Part shown: positions 11,926-25,443 of the stretch, piece after piece
Numbering within the stretch: the stretch's first letter is position 1
Layout: every line of letters begins with the position of its first letter
Assembly (NCBI GenBank): GCA_039621445.1
Contig: CP154954.1
Span: 25,494,954 to 25,558,953 of the forward strand
Origin: Euglena gracilis
Lineage: Eukaryota > Euglenida > Euglenophyceae > Euglenales
Reading direction: 5' to 3'
Length of the DNA stretch: 64,000 nucleotides
Made by a program: the position numbers and the translations under genes
The notes under the pieces: model-generated
The model's input: the letters and a program-made list of their open reading frames with translations, nothing else
Told to the model about the DNA's origin: nothing
The model's database searches: none

Positions 11926-13180
11926 GGCCCTCTTTTTAGAGATTCACAAAATATCACTCCGAGTTGGGTTTTTTTTATCGTATTCGGAAAAACTGCCGTT
12001 TGTGTGGCGTTTGAAAGCAAATGAGTTCTGTGAAAGATTTTTTTTATCGAAAGCCAAAAAACTTCAGTTGTGTTGTCGATACTGATATGCTGTGCAAAGT
12101 GAAATCAAACGAAGTAAAACAAAACAAATTGTTTCTTTCACATTTGAAGGAGGAGGGCACCACTGCCCTCGTGTCGCTGGTGTCCCTCGTGGGCTCCGGA
12201 CCATCCCCCCCCTTCCAATTCAAGTCGGAGTATCAAGACCATCCTCCACCGGTAGTATCCGCATCGGTTATCCAATGTGGTGGTCTTCGCAAAAGAACAA
12301 TTTCCGATAATTTTTGGAAAATTGTCCCAAAGTTTCAAAGTCAAAAAGACGCATTTAGCCGATTTTTGGGGGCAATTATTTAGGGCCAGGTTTTTGCCAA
12401 CAGTTCTACTGTGCATGTGGGTGGGTCACATGAGGAATCTCATCAGGATGGAGCCCAACACTGGACTGTTCGTTGTGAAGTTCTCCTTTCCTCTTCCCTC
12501 AAGCCAGAGTCATATTTGGCTCCGTCGCATTGTGGCCACACGTGCAAATGATCAAACCATGAATCATGTCGGGAAGGCGTTCAAAATACCTCCAAGGAGA
12601 GCCTTATTTTGGATTTATCAACTTCTGGCCAAGAAACCATCATTTCTGGGGTGTTCCCAATAACACAAGAAAACCTTTCGGTGCTTTGCACTGTTCACAA
12701 ATTGGTCTGATACGCGATTCCGTGTGATTGCTGGTCCGAAAAATTCCGAAGTATCAACGATCTCATCATCGTTGTCCTTGACAATTGGGGTTTGGGGTAT
12801 TTTGAAGCTTTTTTTTATCGCCGTGAAGCGCCGTCGGGCGGTCTTCAATTTGTTGGGGAAGGCAAATACCTTGTTCCTAATGATGAAGAGCAACGACGGA
12901 GAGCTATGGCACCATTAAGGACCAGAAAGCAATGCAGTATTTTATTTCCAAAATAGGAATCACACAGTCAGAAAATCGATGGAAATTGCCACTCAGATAC
13001 AGCCGCACACTCTTTTTGCACACAGAGCATGGTATCCCTCCTGGAAATGAGACAGTTCATTTTTTTTTGTTACTGTCAGGGAAGGTCTTGTTGGTCCAAT
13101 GAGATACAGGGACATTTGCAATGGCAGGAGATCTGGTGGAAATTGGTTTCAGTAAAGTGCACGTTGTTAAAAGCATTTTA
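11926..13180 (-). other. spacer with a minus-strand open frame of protein-like composition
   Basis: The minus-strand frame 12893-12618 contains NKLKTARRRFTAIKKSFKIP, then a run with DNDDEIVDTSEFFGP, and ends at TGA. Its codon use is AT-richer than that of the exons elsewhere. No family is recognised. It could be the end of a degraded mobile element. The rest of the stretch shows nothing recognisable. Confidence 0.3.
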
Positions 13181-13185
13181 TAACT

Positions 13186-13575
13186 CCCCCCCAAATAATC
13201 CCCCCCCCAAAATACTACCCTCCCTCGGGGTCCGACTTCGGCGACCGGGTTAATACCCCCCCCCAGTTTAGGGCCAAAGGCCCGGATTCTGACCTGAAAA
13301 CGTTGTTAAGGATCACAAACTCTGACAACGAATTACGAAAAAAAATCTATTTTTCTTGATCATCTGACCTCCAAAGAATGCCAAATTTAATAAGAAAGTA
13401 CAAAAATGACCCCAAAGGGGAGTTTTGGTGCTATTTTGGCTCCTACGGGACTTCGAAAATTTCGAAAGTTTTGGGGTGCTCTGACCCCCCCCCAATAATA
13501 CCTCCCTCAGGCCGGGATTTCGGGCGAAAAAAATGATACCCTAGCGGTGTATTATTTGGGGGGTTTACTCTTTGG
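13186..13575 (+). repeat. repeat family T, copy 1
   Basis: The left end CTCCCCCCAAATAATCCCC and the right end GTATTATTTGGGGGG are inverted copies. Inner motifs match the copy at 50216-50545 in the opposite orientation (TTCGAAAATTTCGAAAG against TTCAAAAATTTTCGAAG, and the GGGATTTCGGGCGAAAAAAAT end). Each half also holds an incomplete copy of the end motif. Confidence 0.6.
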
Positions 13576-14109
13576 AAAATAATCTAACTCTCCAATAGGG
13601 ATTTCAGGGGCATTCCGGTTCATCTCTCACTCAAGTTAAAGAAACTCCAATGAGAGTTTATTAATAAAAAAAATTAATAAACTCTTTTATAGTTCCTATT
13701 TTTGTTCACTATGACATCCACCATTCTGACACCATGAAACGCACTGGTCCAGCAGGGTGTATGGGGTTCTTGTTTTGTGAATTAAAGCAAAGGCGTGACA
13801 GCAGTGCCAGATTTCGAAAATCATGGAACCATTTCCCAACGATGTTCCGTGCTCCGGCAAGTTGTTTCAAACATCTATTATCGGCCATCACCTCTCAAAA
13901 TATTAGTTCTGCCCTTAAAGTTATGAGCTGGCATTTTCCGGGGTTGGCAACCTTCCATCCAAGTGGTCTCACAGCCAGGGTATTAAGTGAAGGGAGAGGG
14001 GAGAATGGGGTCAGACCCCCCAGGGTGGGTCCAGACCCCTCCTCCCCACCTGGACCCCTCTGGGGACCAGATCCCCATGAAAAATCTAAGGCGCTTTACA
14101 CCGTAGTGA
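13576..14109. other. spacer, no supported gene
   Basis: Opposing frames overlap at 13709-13891 (minus) and 13734-14117 (plus). Neither shows a recognised domain or exon-style codon bias. Confidence 0.35.
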
Positions 14110-14760
14110 CGGCGTAAACTGACTTTTTGACCCGTTTTTGACACAAAATACATGGGTTTCAGGCCCAAAACAGGGAGCTGGGGGGTCGAAAATTGCTCAT
14201 CTTCGGCTCAAAAATAATTTTTACGGGTTCAGGAGGCCCAGATACATTGTTTGGGGCAAAAAAAATCGATTTTTTCGACTTTTTTTGACCCAGAAATGGC
14301 CCAAAATCCTTGGGGCCCGGGGTCGAAAACCGCTTTTCGGCTCGAAAACAGTGTTTCCCAGTCAGGCTGTATTTTAGTTGGGTGCCGACCCCACCCCAGG
14401 GACGTTTTCTCGAGATATTTTCGAAAAAATCGATTTTTTGACCGAAAATCACCTCGGTGAAATGGTCGGAAGGGGGGCGGGCCAATCCTACCCAGTTTGG
14501 GCCCCTTTGCGGCTGAATGACTCGGGCCTCGCAGGGAGTTGGGGGTCAAATGGAGGTGATTTGGAAACTCGACATCCAGTCACTCGCGACTGGAAAAAAA
14601 ATAACAGGAATGGAGTCGGGGTCATGGTGATTATCCGCCGTTCCTGAAGTCGCCTCGGGACGGGGGGTTCGACCCCCCCCTTTGCCCAGGGGTAAGCTTC
14701 GCTCTTACCCATAAAGGTATAAGAGTTCTTAGACCCCACACTTAAGTGTGGGAGCTCCAC
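14110..14760 (+). repeat. repeat family Q, copy 2
   Basis: Two of the about 150-base units seen at 8160 are present, then the shared block from 14401, then the same terminal hairpin GTAAGCTTCGCTCTTAC. A 37-base fragment of another element family (CAGGCTGTATTTTAGTTGGG, 14362 onward) lies between the units and the shared block. Confidence 0.65.
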
Positions 14761-14984
14761 TTTGTACCATGTGTGGGCCAACGACTACCCCAATCGCTGC
14801 CTCCCACCCGACTTTGGAACTGAGAAACTCGGGGTTTCCGATGCAGTGCCTCCCAGGGGCTCTGTGTCAGCGTTGCACGTGTGTTCTGGTTGGAGTGCCC
14901 TCCCTCCTCGGTACCCGGGCGATCGTGTCTGCACATGTGGCTCGCCGGACACAAGGTGCGACCCCCTCCGGGGCCCCAACCCAG
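14761..14984 (+). other. unassigned stretch left of an 8-base-duplication element
   Basis: Moderately GC-rich and open in two plus frames. Splicing out the element at 14993-15385 by the euglenid rule would join it to 15391 onward, but I could not recognise a product in either frame. Confidence 0.25.
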
Positions 14985-14992
14985 CCCTAACC

Positions 14993-15385
14993 CAGGGTTC
15001 GATATAAGGAGGGCGTACATGGTTTAGGTGGGGGGGGTGTCCCCCCCCCCCTCCTGGCCCGCAGGGGGGGTCCGGACCACCCCCCCCCCCACCTGCAAGG
15101 GGGGTCCGGACCGACCCTGGGGGGGGTACTCGGGACCCCCCCCAAAAAGGGTCAATTTTTTCCTCCGGCGCTTCGCGCCGAAATTTTTTTGCATTTTTGG
15201 CCAATTTTTGCCCAAAAAGTGCCCAAAATGGCACTTTTGGTCGATTTGGGGGGTCAAAAATTTTCGGTCACCCTGACCGCACCACTGTTTAGGTGGGGGG
15301 GGGGGTCCCCCCCCCCCCCCCCCCTCCTGGCCCACAGGGGGGGGTCCGGACCACCCCCCCCCTCCTCTCCTTATATCGAACCCTG
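14993..15385 (+). mobile_element. CAGGGTTCGAT-ended element, perfect 8-base duplication
   Basis: The ends CAGGGTTCGATATAAGGAG and CTCCTTATATCGAACCCTG are near-perfect inverted repeats. Both flanks are CCCTAACC (14985-14992 and 15386-15393). The interior has paired G/C tracts and the hairpin GGCGCTTCGCGCC (15167-15179), and no coding capacity. Relatives occur at 27500, 29606 and 48297. Confidence 0.9.
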
Positions 15386-15393
15386 CCCTAACC

Positions 15394-18289
15394 TCCCCAC
15401 CATCTGCGCTGGCCTGCCCTGCCAACCGCATGCCTCCCCCTGCAGTCCTCTTCAGTCTTCAGTGTGGTCTTCATCCTCAGAGATGAAGGAAGACCGGCTT
15501 GGAAAGCACACATTTCTTCAAGGTTTGCAGACCCCGATTTGGTACACCCCAGCCGCAACAGTACCCTCCTGGGGGAGGGGTTGCTGCTGGCCCATAAATC
15601 CAGCTCTTTGGGGGTCCAGCTGGTCTTGTTTTGCAAAAGTGTAGGTCAAAAATCGCCATAAAAATGGTGTTCTGGGAGTTTTTGATGATGTCACGTGCTT
15701 GATTATTTTTTTTGAAAAAATGTTTGGTGGCTGCTTTTTTGTACCATTCTGGCTTCTTGCCCAAGCCCAGCAACCCTCCCCCCCGGGGCCTTGCGGACAT
15801 GAATGGTGGGTACCCCCGCATCGCAGGACCGTGAGCCAACCATGTGCTCCGCCCTCCTCTCCCACCTCTCCTCGTCTGCTGGGCCTCGGCATTCCCCTCA
15901 ATATATCTAAACCGAGGCGGCAAGTGTATAACCCCCTTATACCCAGGGCTGAACGAAACCCCAGAAGCCCATAGGTGGAGGGGACAGACTATTGTTCAAC
16001 GTGTATTGTGAAAAAGTGTAATATGTGTTTCAGCACAAAAATATTTGTGTATCAATTGTGTATCACCAGAAAAGGTGTGTCACATGTCACCGAAAAGGCA
16101 TTGTTTATTTTATGGGTCCACAAAAAGAATGCAAAGAAGAATAGTCACTGAAGTTGAACACATCGAGACAATTTTCTTCGGTGTGATTCCCCAATTTGTG
16201 TTCCTAATTTTCCTCTAACGCAAACCTTCCATAGCCTTGATCATTTGATCAATTTGTGGCATGAGGGATTGTGTTCCTCCCCGGTCTGCCGCAACAGCAA
16301 GGCCAGATTCCCCGTTCCAACCCCTCCCAAAGAAAGGCCGCACAACCCCCCCCCCCCCGATCCAATTGAACAGAAAAAACAAAGTAAGGCCCTCACATTT
16401 GAAACCGTTTCTGGTATAAGCAGGTGTTTCCCTCCCCTCCCTGCCCCATCGTGGTGGACCGACCGGACCGGACCCCCCCCCCTCCTGAACCGGAGGTGGG
16501 GTGCGGACTGACCCTGGGGGGGGGGGGGGGCAAGGCACCCCCCAATATCAATTTTTTCTCTTCGACACTGACCACCAAAAATTTTGGGCATGTGGTACAT
16601 TTTTGCCCCAAAAAAGCTGACACGTTTGGCTGATCTTGGGGGGGGGGGATTTTTCGGCTTGGTGATTTGCGCCAGGCTGAAATTTGGCCACCTGGACTGC
16701 GCCACTGAGGGGGCATGTAAACCCAACCCTGAGCTGTCGAACATCCCTGCATTGATGTCTGGGGGGGGGGGGGCTCACCCCCCCTTTTTTTTATCTGGGA
16801 GCACGGAGCCTTGCGTTGCAGCTTCCTTTTGTCCATGCGGCATTGCCGTTCTTCCCCCTGTCGACCTCCCTCTGCCCCAGTACACGCCATTCAGCTCTGC
16901 CGATACTTCCGGTGGCAAAGCAAAGCGGCACGGTCGGGTTGGATTTTCCCGGCCCCCGTCATCTGCCGGTGACTGGGATTCCCCAAATCGTGTGGCATGG
17001 AGGGAGAAAACCGTGGTGCTGTTCTGGGAATGACGAGGAAGTGTGATGCGCAGTTTTGCCCTGCCAGCCGAAAATGTCAACGAATGCTACATATGACGGA
17101 TTTTGTGTGTGTGTTTTTGTTTTTTTTATAAAAAAAAATGCCGTGACCCCTCATTTTTTTGGTGTTTTGTTCTGCTTCACATCCAATTCAGAGGCCGCTA
17201 TTGCCCTCCACCCAAAGGTTGGTTGTTTCCCTGCTTTACCTTCAACCATTGCCCGGGACAAACCCCTGTGTGCCCTGGGGGAGGTATTTATCATTGAGTC
17301 ATTTTTTATGCAGTATTGTGTGAGATTGTGTGACATTGATGGAAGTGAGTGGTAAATACGAGGGAAATGGGACATACCGGCGAGGAAGAAGGGCCAAAGG
17401 ATAGTCCAGTAACCGGACCCTGCCAGGGTATTTGGCAGGGGTCATTTCAGTGAAGAGGTCGGTGCATTTGCGCTTTTCCATTTCTGGGAGTATATTTTGC
17501 TGTTTGTGTATTTCTTGAAACCGGTGTTTTCAAATCTGTGCAAAGGCCTTTGATGCCCCCCGGCCACATTGGCGACTCTTTCTTGGCTTTAATTTGTCCA
17601 AGAATCCCGGCCAACGCTTCCATATCAGAGCCCAGCCATAACCCTTTCGGTGCACTGCACCCCTTCGGTAACAGTGCTCCTGTATTTTACGGTTTACGGA
17701 CGGCGTTCTTCCTGCTGCGTGCCTCCTCGTGGCAGCGTATCCTCCTCATCTGGTTAGCCCACCCCTGTCCGCACATTTCCCATGTCAAGCACATTTCGGC
17801 AAGATCGTTATTTTTTGGGAAAGCTCTGCAGAAACTTTATAATTGCCTTTGGGAAGCAGATTACTGATCCTGTTTGTCATGCCCACCGCATTCAATGCCA
17901 TTTCTCTCAAATTTAATTTTTTGGCCAAATTTGATTTTTTGGCCAAATTTGATTTTTTTTGGCTCCACGCATGGCCCAAATTTCGCCAAGGTGTGAAGCA
18001 TAGTTGTAGGATCTTGACCCCCAAATTGTATTTCTCAGAAGTTAGATCAAAAATCTTCCGTCGGGCATCTCACATTTTCAATCGTTGTGCAGCTGTTCAG
18101 ATGTGATGTCTGAGCTGTTCCCAATCCCAATTACGATAAAACCTGGCGGATGTATTTACCTCCCTTACACAAGGCACACCAAGTCATTGACACGTCAACA
18201 GCAAAAAGCTTGGACATCACCCCCCCCCCCATATCTAACGAACCTCCCTTTGTCTAACGGCCAACCCCCCTACAGTCGGAGGACACAAT
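15394..18289. other. spacer with decayed repeats
   Basis: 16400-16735 holds a decayed relative of the CAGGGTTCGAT family (a GACCCTGGGGGGG..CCCCCAATATCAATTTTTTC inner block and the end GTAAACCCAACCCTG). The open frames at 15464-15660, 16816-17046 and 17538-17867 have no recognisable domain. Confidence 0.35.
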
Positions 18290-18297
18290 TTCGGAGG

Positions 18298-18598
18298 CAG
18301 GCTGTTTTTTTTAAGGTGGTGCCGACCCCACCCCGGGGGGGGGGGGGGGTGCCTGCTTGGGCAGGTACTCCAAGGCACAAAAATCCGACCCATTTGGAGG
18401 GGGGGGGGTAGGGCACACGGCCAAAAGTGCCCTAGCACAACCCTGGCGCCGGGAAGCCCAAAATGGCCTATTTTCAAAGGAATGTGCCTGGGCACAGGCC
18501 GAAATCCAACCCCCGGGGGGGGGGGGGGGTAGTGCCTGCCTGGGCAGGCACTCATAGGCACTCCGGACCCCCCGGGGTTGTTAAAAAAAAAAGGCCTG
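18298..18598 (+). mobile_element. CAGGCTG-ended element, perfect 8-base duplication
   Basis: The ends CAGGCTGTTTTTTTTAAGG and GTTAAAAAAAAAAGGCCTG are inverted. Both flanks are TTCGGAGG (18290-18297 and 18599-18606). The interior repeats TGCCTG.TTGGGCAGG.ACTC motifs and G runs. Fragments of this family lie at about 7402-7485, 14362-14398 and 22750-22960. Confidence 0.9.
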
Positions 18599-18606
18599 TT
18601 CGGAGG

Positions 18607-19370
18607 TTTGGCCATATTTTTGCCTTGGCAGTTCAAAGGGCTGAAAATTTTCGCTCCCCAAAATCAGCTCAAAAATGCCAATTTGAACATTTCCGGAGCA
18701 AAAATTTGTCAAATATGCCAACAATTTCTGGCACAAAGTGTCGAAAGAACCCCCCCAAGTTTGCGGATTTTTTAAACCCCTGATGACCGACCCCCCAGTC
18801 GGAGGACACCTTTTTGGTCAGAGCCCTGTGTCCAACGACCCCCCCAGGACAGAAGGCAGAGATAACCGGTCGTTGGAGGGGGTACCGTGTCTTGGACAAT
18901 GGGGGGGAGCAGTTGGCAGGCAGAAACGCAGGCGCGAGCCAGCAGAGTTTATGGAGCACATGGTTTTTAGAATGGCCGCAAGAAAGGGGGTTCTTCAGAA
19001 AGGGGGTTTACTGGACGGAGAAGGTGATCGCCGTGAGGCCGCAGGTGTTCGGCGGCGGGAAGCGGACTGGGCCTCCCCATGTCTCCCAGTGCTCTCACCT
19101 GTCTGGGTTTCCCGGCCGGACGAAGCCATCCCGCCTCCGTCCGTTCCTGCCGTGTCGGCCCAGGGGGTCGGGACCCCCGAACGGCCGACCCCGTCCACCG
19201 CTGTTCGGCAAACCTCGGCCCCAGTCCCCCCCCCGAACCCCCGTCCCCGTCGCGCACTGCGCCTCCCCCCCTCCTTGCAAGTCAAGGCTGGCCCCATCGC
19301 GGGTCCGATCGTCCCCAGAGCCGGGCGCGGCCGCCTGTAGAACCCCGGGGGCTGGCCGTCCCCTCCCCAG
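18607..19370. other. repeat remnants and a GC-rich stretch
   Basis: 18735-18890 carries the ACCGACCCCCCAGTCGGAGG type of inverted G/C motif that recurs near 22220, 24310-24590 and 35050-35270. From about 19090 the sequence is Pro/Ser-codon-rich in one plus frame (VSRPDEAIPPPSVPAV) but has no clear splice sites. Confidence 0.3.
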
Positions 19371-19531
19371 GCGGGGTGGGCTGCCCGGGGGAGGCATTGG
19401 CACCTCCCGGCCCACGGGACCCGCCAGCCCAGATAGCGGAGCCAACTCAACCCCGCCCAACTGTCGGCGGACCTCAAACCGACGCTGCTGCGGGGAACCC
19501 ACGCCCAAGGGGCTACTGAACGTCAAGGAAG
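19371..19531 (+). CDS. probable exon of unknown protein
   Basis: The acceptor CCCCTCCCCAG (19361-19370) and the donor GAAG|GTATCA bound a frame with 53 complete codons: Gly/Ser/Pro-rich, then CRRTSNRRCCGEPTPKGLLN and the end NVKE. Its Ser/Pro/Arg style resembles the exons at 6514 and 35312. It may belong to the same large plus-strand gene. No domain is recognised, and the assignment rests on splice signals and codon style only. Confidence 0.35.
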
Positions 19532-20987
19532 GTATCAAGGGAAAGAATCAACCAAATGAAAGACCAGGCGCAGTGCCGTTTTTTTCCAGTTGAGGTGTGT
19601 TTGCTTTTTGATCATTGCTTCAAGGGACATGCATGTTTCCTTCAGGGTGTGCCTGCCCCTCCTTTTGGAACCAGGCAATCAATCCCTCAGTCATTGGCCG
19701 ACCCCACCTCACCACCCAACCCAAGTGGTGATTGGTTTCTTCAGATTGACTGACTGTTTTTTGTTCTAAACCCCCCTCCCTCCCTGCCCGAATGCACCGG
19801 AATTTTGAGGAGGGGGTATTTTCTTCATATTTTGCAGTCAGATTTCCGTGTATCGCAGAGTTTCCGACCCCAGGGACTTCAGATTGATGGGTTTTTCAGA
19901 AAGAGTGACTCGCTGCTTTTTGGAAGTGTGGAAGTACCACTGGAACAAAACGTTTTCGTTGGCCACTCAGTCTAACATTAAGCACCCAATCAGTAATTGC
20001 AATGAAATCCAAATGTAAGCTACCCTTTGCTGAAATCCAGCATACTGGGGACACCCTTTTTCTTTCCCTGTTGAATTCCAGGCCATCAAATTGGGACTGC
20101 AAGACACCCCTGCATGACAAACACTGCGTTTGGGGGATTTTTGAATGAGGAACGCACGGAGGAAGGGCATTTCATTTGGTTTTTCGACTTGTGGATGGTG
20201 CAGGTGGGCAAATCAGGTCCCATCTGCTGGGTTGGACAAGACCGTGTCCGATACCCCTTTCCAGGCGACCAGTGTCCCCCAAAAAGCGATCTTTGCTTAT
20301 TCCCGGAAGGGTCACCTGTTTTATCAAACCGGTAGAGAAGGAATGGAAGGGTTTTGCGCATTTTGTAGGAGCTCCAAAGGAACCGAACATTTTCAATTTT
20401 CGAGCGCGATGGTCGGAAGTCACACCAAACACCAAGCGGCAAGTGGTGGGTGGGTCCCATCGCCTCTCGGAAAAACGTTGGACACCCTTTGGAAGTGGCC
20501 CGCCATCATTTAGCCGCCCCAATTTGACTGACCCTCGCAAACTCCGGGGTGTCCTTCTTTGAGGAAGACTTCGACTGGCCAACTCCATCAGCCGACCGCC
20601 GACGATGGCAACTTGTTGTGCCTACTGTGGAAAGGGGTGGCTGAAATGGGTCCCCGGTTTTTGTTGGCCCCCCCCTCGAGGACACAAAGCGAGGGGTTGC
20701 AGGTTTCTCATTGTTCAGGGACAACAAGGCAGCTCAGCTGCCAGAACCCTCACTTATCCTTGGCAATGCACAGGCACCAATGGCTCCCCCGTTCATGTTC
20801 CGCCGGTTCTCCGGTGCTCTACCCCCGTTCGCTCTTCTCATCCTCCCAGCGCCACGCCATCCCATCCCCCACCGACTGATCCCTACCGTCCAGCTGCCCA
20901 GCTCCGTGAGTACAATGGATGGCCCAAGGGAGGTCTCTGGCCCAACCTTGGTTGGCGGTAGCCTCATGATTTGGATGGGGTGGGGGG
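19532..20987. other. spacer, no supported gene
   Basis: Mixed composition. The overlapping frames at 20086-20600 on both strands carry no recognisable domain. Confidence 0.35.
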
Positions 20988-21328
20988 CACGGGTTTTCTG
21001 AAGCTGGAGGAGACCATGCCACAGGGGGCAGGGGGGGGGGGCAGCCACACCAACCACACAAGGTGAGTGTATGTCCCTACAGCGCTGGAATTACACCAGA
21101 GTTGCTCACCCGGCCAGGCAGAGTAACAAAAGAGCACTGGTGTCAGGGGTACCTGGCCACTCACCACACAGCAAACTGGGCCAGAAGCGAAGTTAGCGCC
21201 ATAAACAGACAAGAAGACTTAGTGCAACGAAGGGGGGGGGGGGCAGCCAGCCAGAACATGCTTTCCAGCCAGCACCTTCCAGCCGGCCCATGGAACGAAC
21301 CCCTTTGACCCATTTAAGAAAACCCCTG
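20988..21328 (+). mobile_element. CACGGG-ended relative of the 9482 element
   Basis: The ends CACGGGTTTTCTGAAGC and TTTAAGAAAACCCCTG match the element at 9482-9962. Flanks GTGGGGGG (20980-20987) and GTGAGGGA (21329-21336) agree at 6 of 8 bases. The interior has G-run plus CAGCCAGC motifs. Confidence 0.65.
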
Positions 21329-24300
21329 GTGAGGGAGTTGCAGACACTGCAGAGCGCAGGGCGAGAAAGTGGGATGGTTCCGCTTTCCCATGGACTGGTC
21401 ATTCTTTTTTTGGTACACGTGGAGGTGTGACGCAGGTTTGCCCCCCCATACAAAACATGCAAAATGTGCCCCCCCAAGGTCGGGCCTTTCAAGCCTGTAC
21501 CTTTGTGGTCGACCGACCTCAGCTGGCAGAGGCCATTTGGCTCCTCCCAAAGACACTCACACCTGAGGGGGGCTTCTTCCCGGTTTACTTTCTAGTTTAC
21601 GAGCTTCTTTCATCAGCCTTGGTTCCTCAAAATTCAGGTATTGCCTTTAACTGGCGATCTCGGCCCCATCCGGGTTTTTTGAGGTTGGACCCCCGGGAGC
21701 AGGGTGTGTGGGTCAGCCAGCCCCCTCCTCTCCCCCCCAGTGTGTGTTTGTCCCGCCAGAGGCAGGGCCTTGGCCGGTTTTGGGGGGGGGGGGGCTTTCT
21801 ATCTTCGTGAAGCGACAAAATAAATCTGTCCTGAAATTGACCCGGTACCCCGGTCCCCCCAGGAGGATAGAGGTCATATATCAAGAATGACTGGTTTTTG
21901 GCTAGCACCCATAGGGCTCCAGACCCCTATGGGTGGTGGGTGGGGGGGTCGACCACCCCCCACCCCCACTCTGGTGGTAGGGGGGGGGGGGGGGTGACCG
22001 CCCCCCCCAGGCCTTCCCATATTTTCAGAGGTGCCAATTTTTGGTCAAAATTTGAGCGGGTGCCATGATGGGTAGGGGGGTTCGACCCACCCCTCTACCC
22101 CCCACGAGGCCTTTCTGTCCAGCCCTGGGAATGATTGAAAGTGGCCAACTGGCTCCGAAGGCATCGGAAATTTTTTGTGGTTTTTTCCAAAATCTATTGA
22201 TTTTTTCGGCCATTTTTGGGCGAGTGGCCAGAGTGACCGACCCCTCCCCCGGGTGCGGGGGAGGAGGTGGGTGACTGGTTTCCAAAAAAGTGACTGACTT
22301 GAAAGTGGAAAGTGACCAATGAAATGGTAGGGTCCCCCCCTTGGTAGGTGGGGACCCCCCCTCCCGGGGTCTGAAAAAATTCCCTGCCCCCATGCTTTTT
22401 TGCCTTTTTTTACGCTAATCCCACCGAAACCTTTGCTTATGTCAATTTGGATCACCCCAATATGGTTGCCCCCCCCCCAACTTTACATTTCATTGTGGCC
22501 CCGGCCAAGCACCCCGAGAGAGGTGACTCAACAACACAGGGTCCCGGATGTGGCAATCGCAGGATGGCGGGGGTTGGGGGAACTGGGTGGCTAAGGCAGC
22601 AACCCTTCTCATTGTGTTCCCAAACGCCTCCGATGGACCGCCAACCAAGTCGCCCAGAATTTGCACTGGTCCCTTCCTTGCACAACTTTTCACCTGCACC
22701 GCACTCGCTCGGCCGATTCACAGCCCACGCTGAGTTTTACGGTGTGGCCTTAAGAATTAAACCCTCCGGGGGGGGGGGTGCCTGACAGAACTCAGACCCC
22801 CCAGGGAGGTGGTTTCGGGCACCTGGCCAAGTGAGTGCACACAGGCACTCTTGGTAAGCCGAAGGCACCTGAAGGCCTGAAATGGTCCATTTTGGGGCAA
22901 ATTTCTGCCCACCATCAGACAGGCATTTCAGGGCACTCCGAGACCTTTGTCCCTTCAGAGCTGGTAAAGTTCAGCCTGGCACGGACATCCCACGCACACG
23001 CTACGCAACCGCACACTCGCATTCGCAAGAACACACCCCGCGCATATCGGTACTTTGCTGCTCGCCTTCCTTTTGTGATGCGGCTCACCAACAGAGCACC
23101 ACCAGCATCAGAACGAGGGGGCAATGGCCTTGTTGTTCGTAAATGGCAGGGCGGAAGTCTCCCCTTTTTGGGTGCATTTCTGTGTGTACCTTTTTTTTGT
23201 CAACCAAAGCCAGCGGCACGCGATGCCCCTCCTTTTTTGTTGAAAGTCATATGCCGGCCCCTTCCAAAAGATTCCTGCTAAATTGTGTTCGAGGTATTTA
23301 CCTCCCCCCCCCCCGGACGCTTGCCCCCCCCCCTCAAGATGGCTTTCGGCCTTAATTTGTGATACTGTGTGTGCCCCCTCAGCAAACCCGTTCCCAGAGC
23401 CACCCACCTTCTGCTTAACCCCCCAAATATAACCCCAGGGGGTCCGACTTTGGGATCCGACCTATAACCCCCCCCCAGACAACACCAGGGGCAAGCCTTT
23501 CTTAAGCATACGCAGTATCGCTTGGGGGGGGGTGGATTGTAGCCAGCCCGGATTTTGTGGGAATCTTAGTGGCCCCCCCGGGGGGGGAGGTTCGCTAGCA
23601 GGGCTAGCTAGTGGAAAATTCTTTTGCAATGACCAGCGGAAAAGGCAAAAAAAATTGGGACCCCATAAATGGCTTTTAAAAAAAGCCCATTTTTGGGCAT
23701 TTTGGGTTTTTTTGAAGAAAATCAGCCAAAAACCACATTAAAAACCTCATTTCCACTTCACTTTTTAAGGCGAGGGGGAACAGCATTTTTAATGCATTTC
23801 CCGGCGCGCAGTACCAGAAGAAATTTTCGCTGTTTTTTATTTTTGCCCCAAAATCCCAAAAATATTTCCGAGCTACAACCCCCCCCAAAAAATATGATCC
23901 CTCGGAGCCCTGGACTTCAGGTGTGAAAATAGCACCCCGGATGGTCGTAATTAGGGGGGGGGGGCTTACTTCCATCTTTTTTTCACCAAAATCCAAAAGA
24001 TGTTGTGGAGCTTTTGAAAGAAAACAATATAAATAAATATATGTTATTATTATTGTTTATAATATATTGAGAGATTTTTTTTTGAAGAAGGCAAAAATCC
24101 AGCCAGCCAGCATCAGCCAGCCAACCATCCATCCCTGACCTTCCCCCCTTGCCCAAGAGATGGAAATGTTCTAATGTCCTAATGTGCCATTGACACAGCG
24201 GCTGTGCCGCGTACCGGCTGGCCAACGTCGCCGTATTTCAGTGCAAAAAAACAACATCGGGAAATGTTCCGTTGACATGGGGCGTGCTGTGGGCCAAGTG

Positions 24301-24640
24301 GATGCAGCCCCCCCCCTTGGGGTCAAAAATGGGTGACTGGTTCTCTTTTGAAAATCAAAATTGACCCCCCGAGGTGAGAGGTTCTGGGGACATTGAAAGC
24401 CTCCCTCCTTGTCCAGGCAAAATGGCTCAAAATGAACGAATTTTGTGTATTTTCAAAAAATCGGCCTTTTTGGAACAGATGGGCCATTTTAACTGACTCC
24501 TGGACGACCCCCCCCCCAGGGGGTTGGGCCAAAAGCCAGTCAACGACCCCCCCCCCAAAGCCAGTCAACGACCCCCCCCAAAAAAAACAAAAGGCGAGCC
24601 ACCATTAAACGATATGGTATGACCCAGAAACACCTGCAAT
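21329..24640. other. repeat-rich spacer
   Basis: It contains G/C inverted tracts (21910-22010, 22220-22370), a decayed copy of the CAGGCTG family (22750-22960), T-family-like end motifs (23418-23480 and 23865-23965), a left-end-only copy of the 46908 element (CAAGCCTTTCTTAAGCATAC..CTAGCTAGTGGAAAA, about 23493-23770), and direct CCAGTCAACGACCCCCCCC repeats (24536-24580). No exon is supported. Confidence 0.45.
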
Positions 24641-24647
24641 AGCTCAC

Positions 24648-25443
<796 letters not shown>

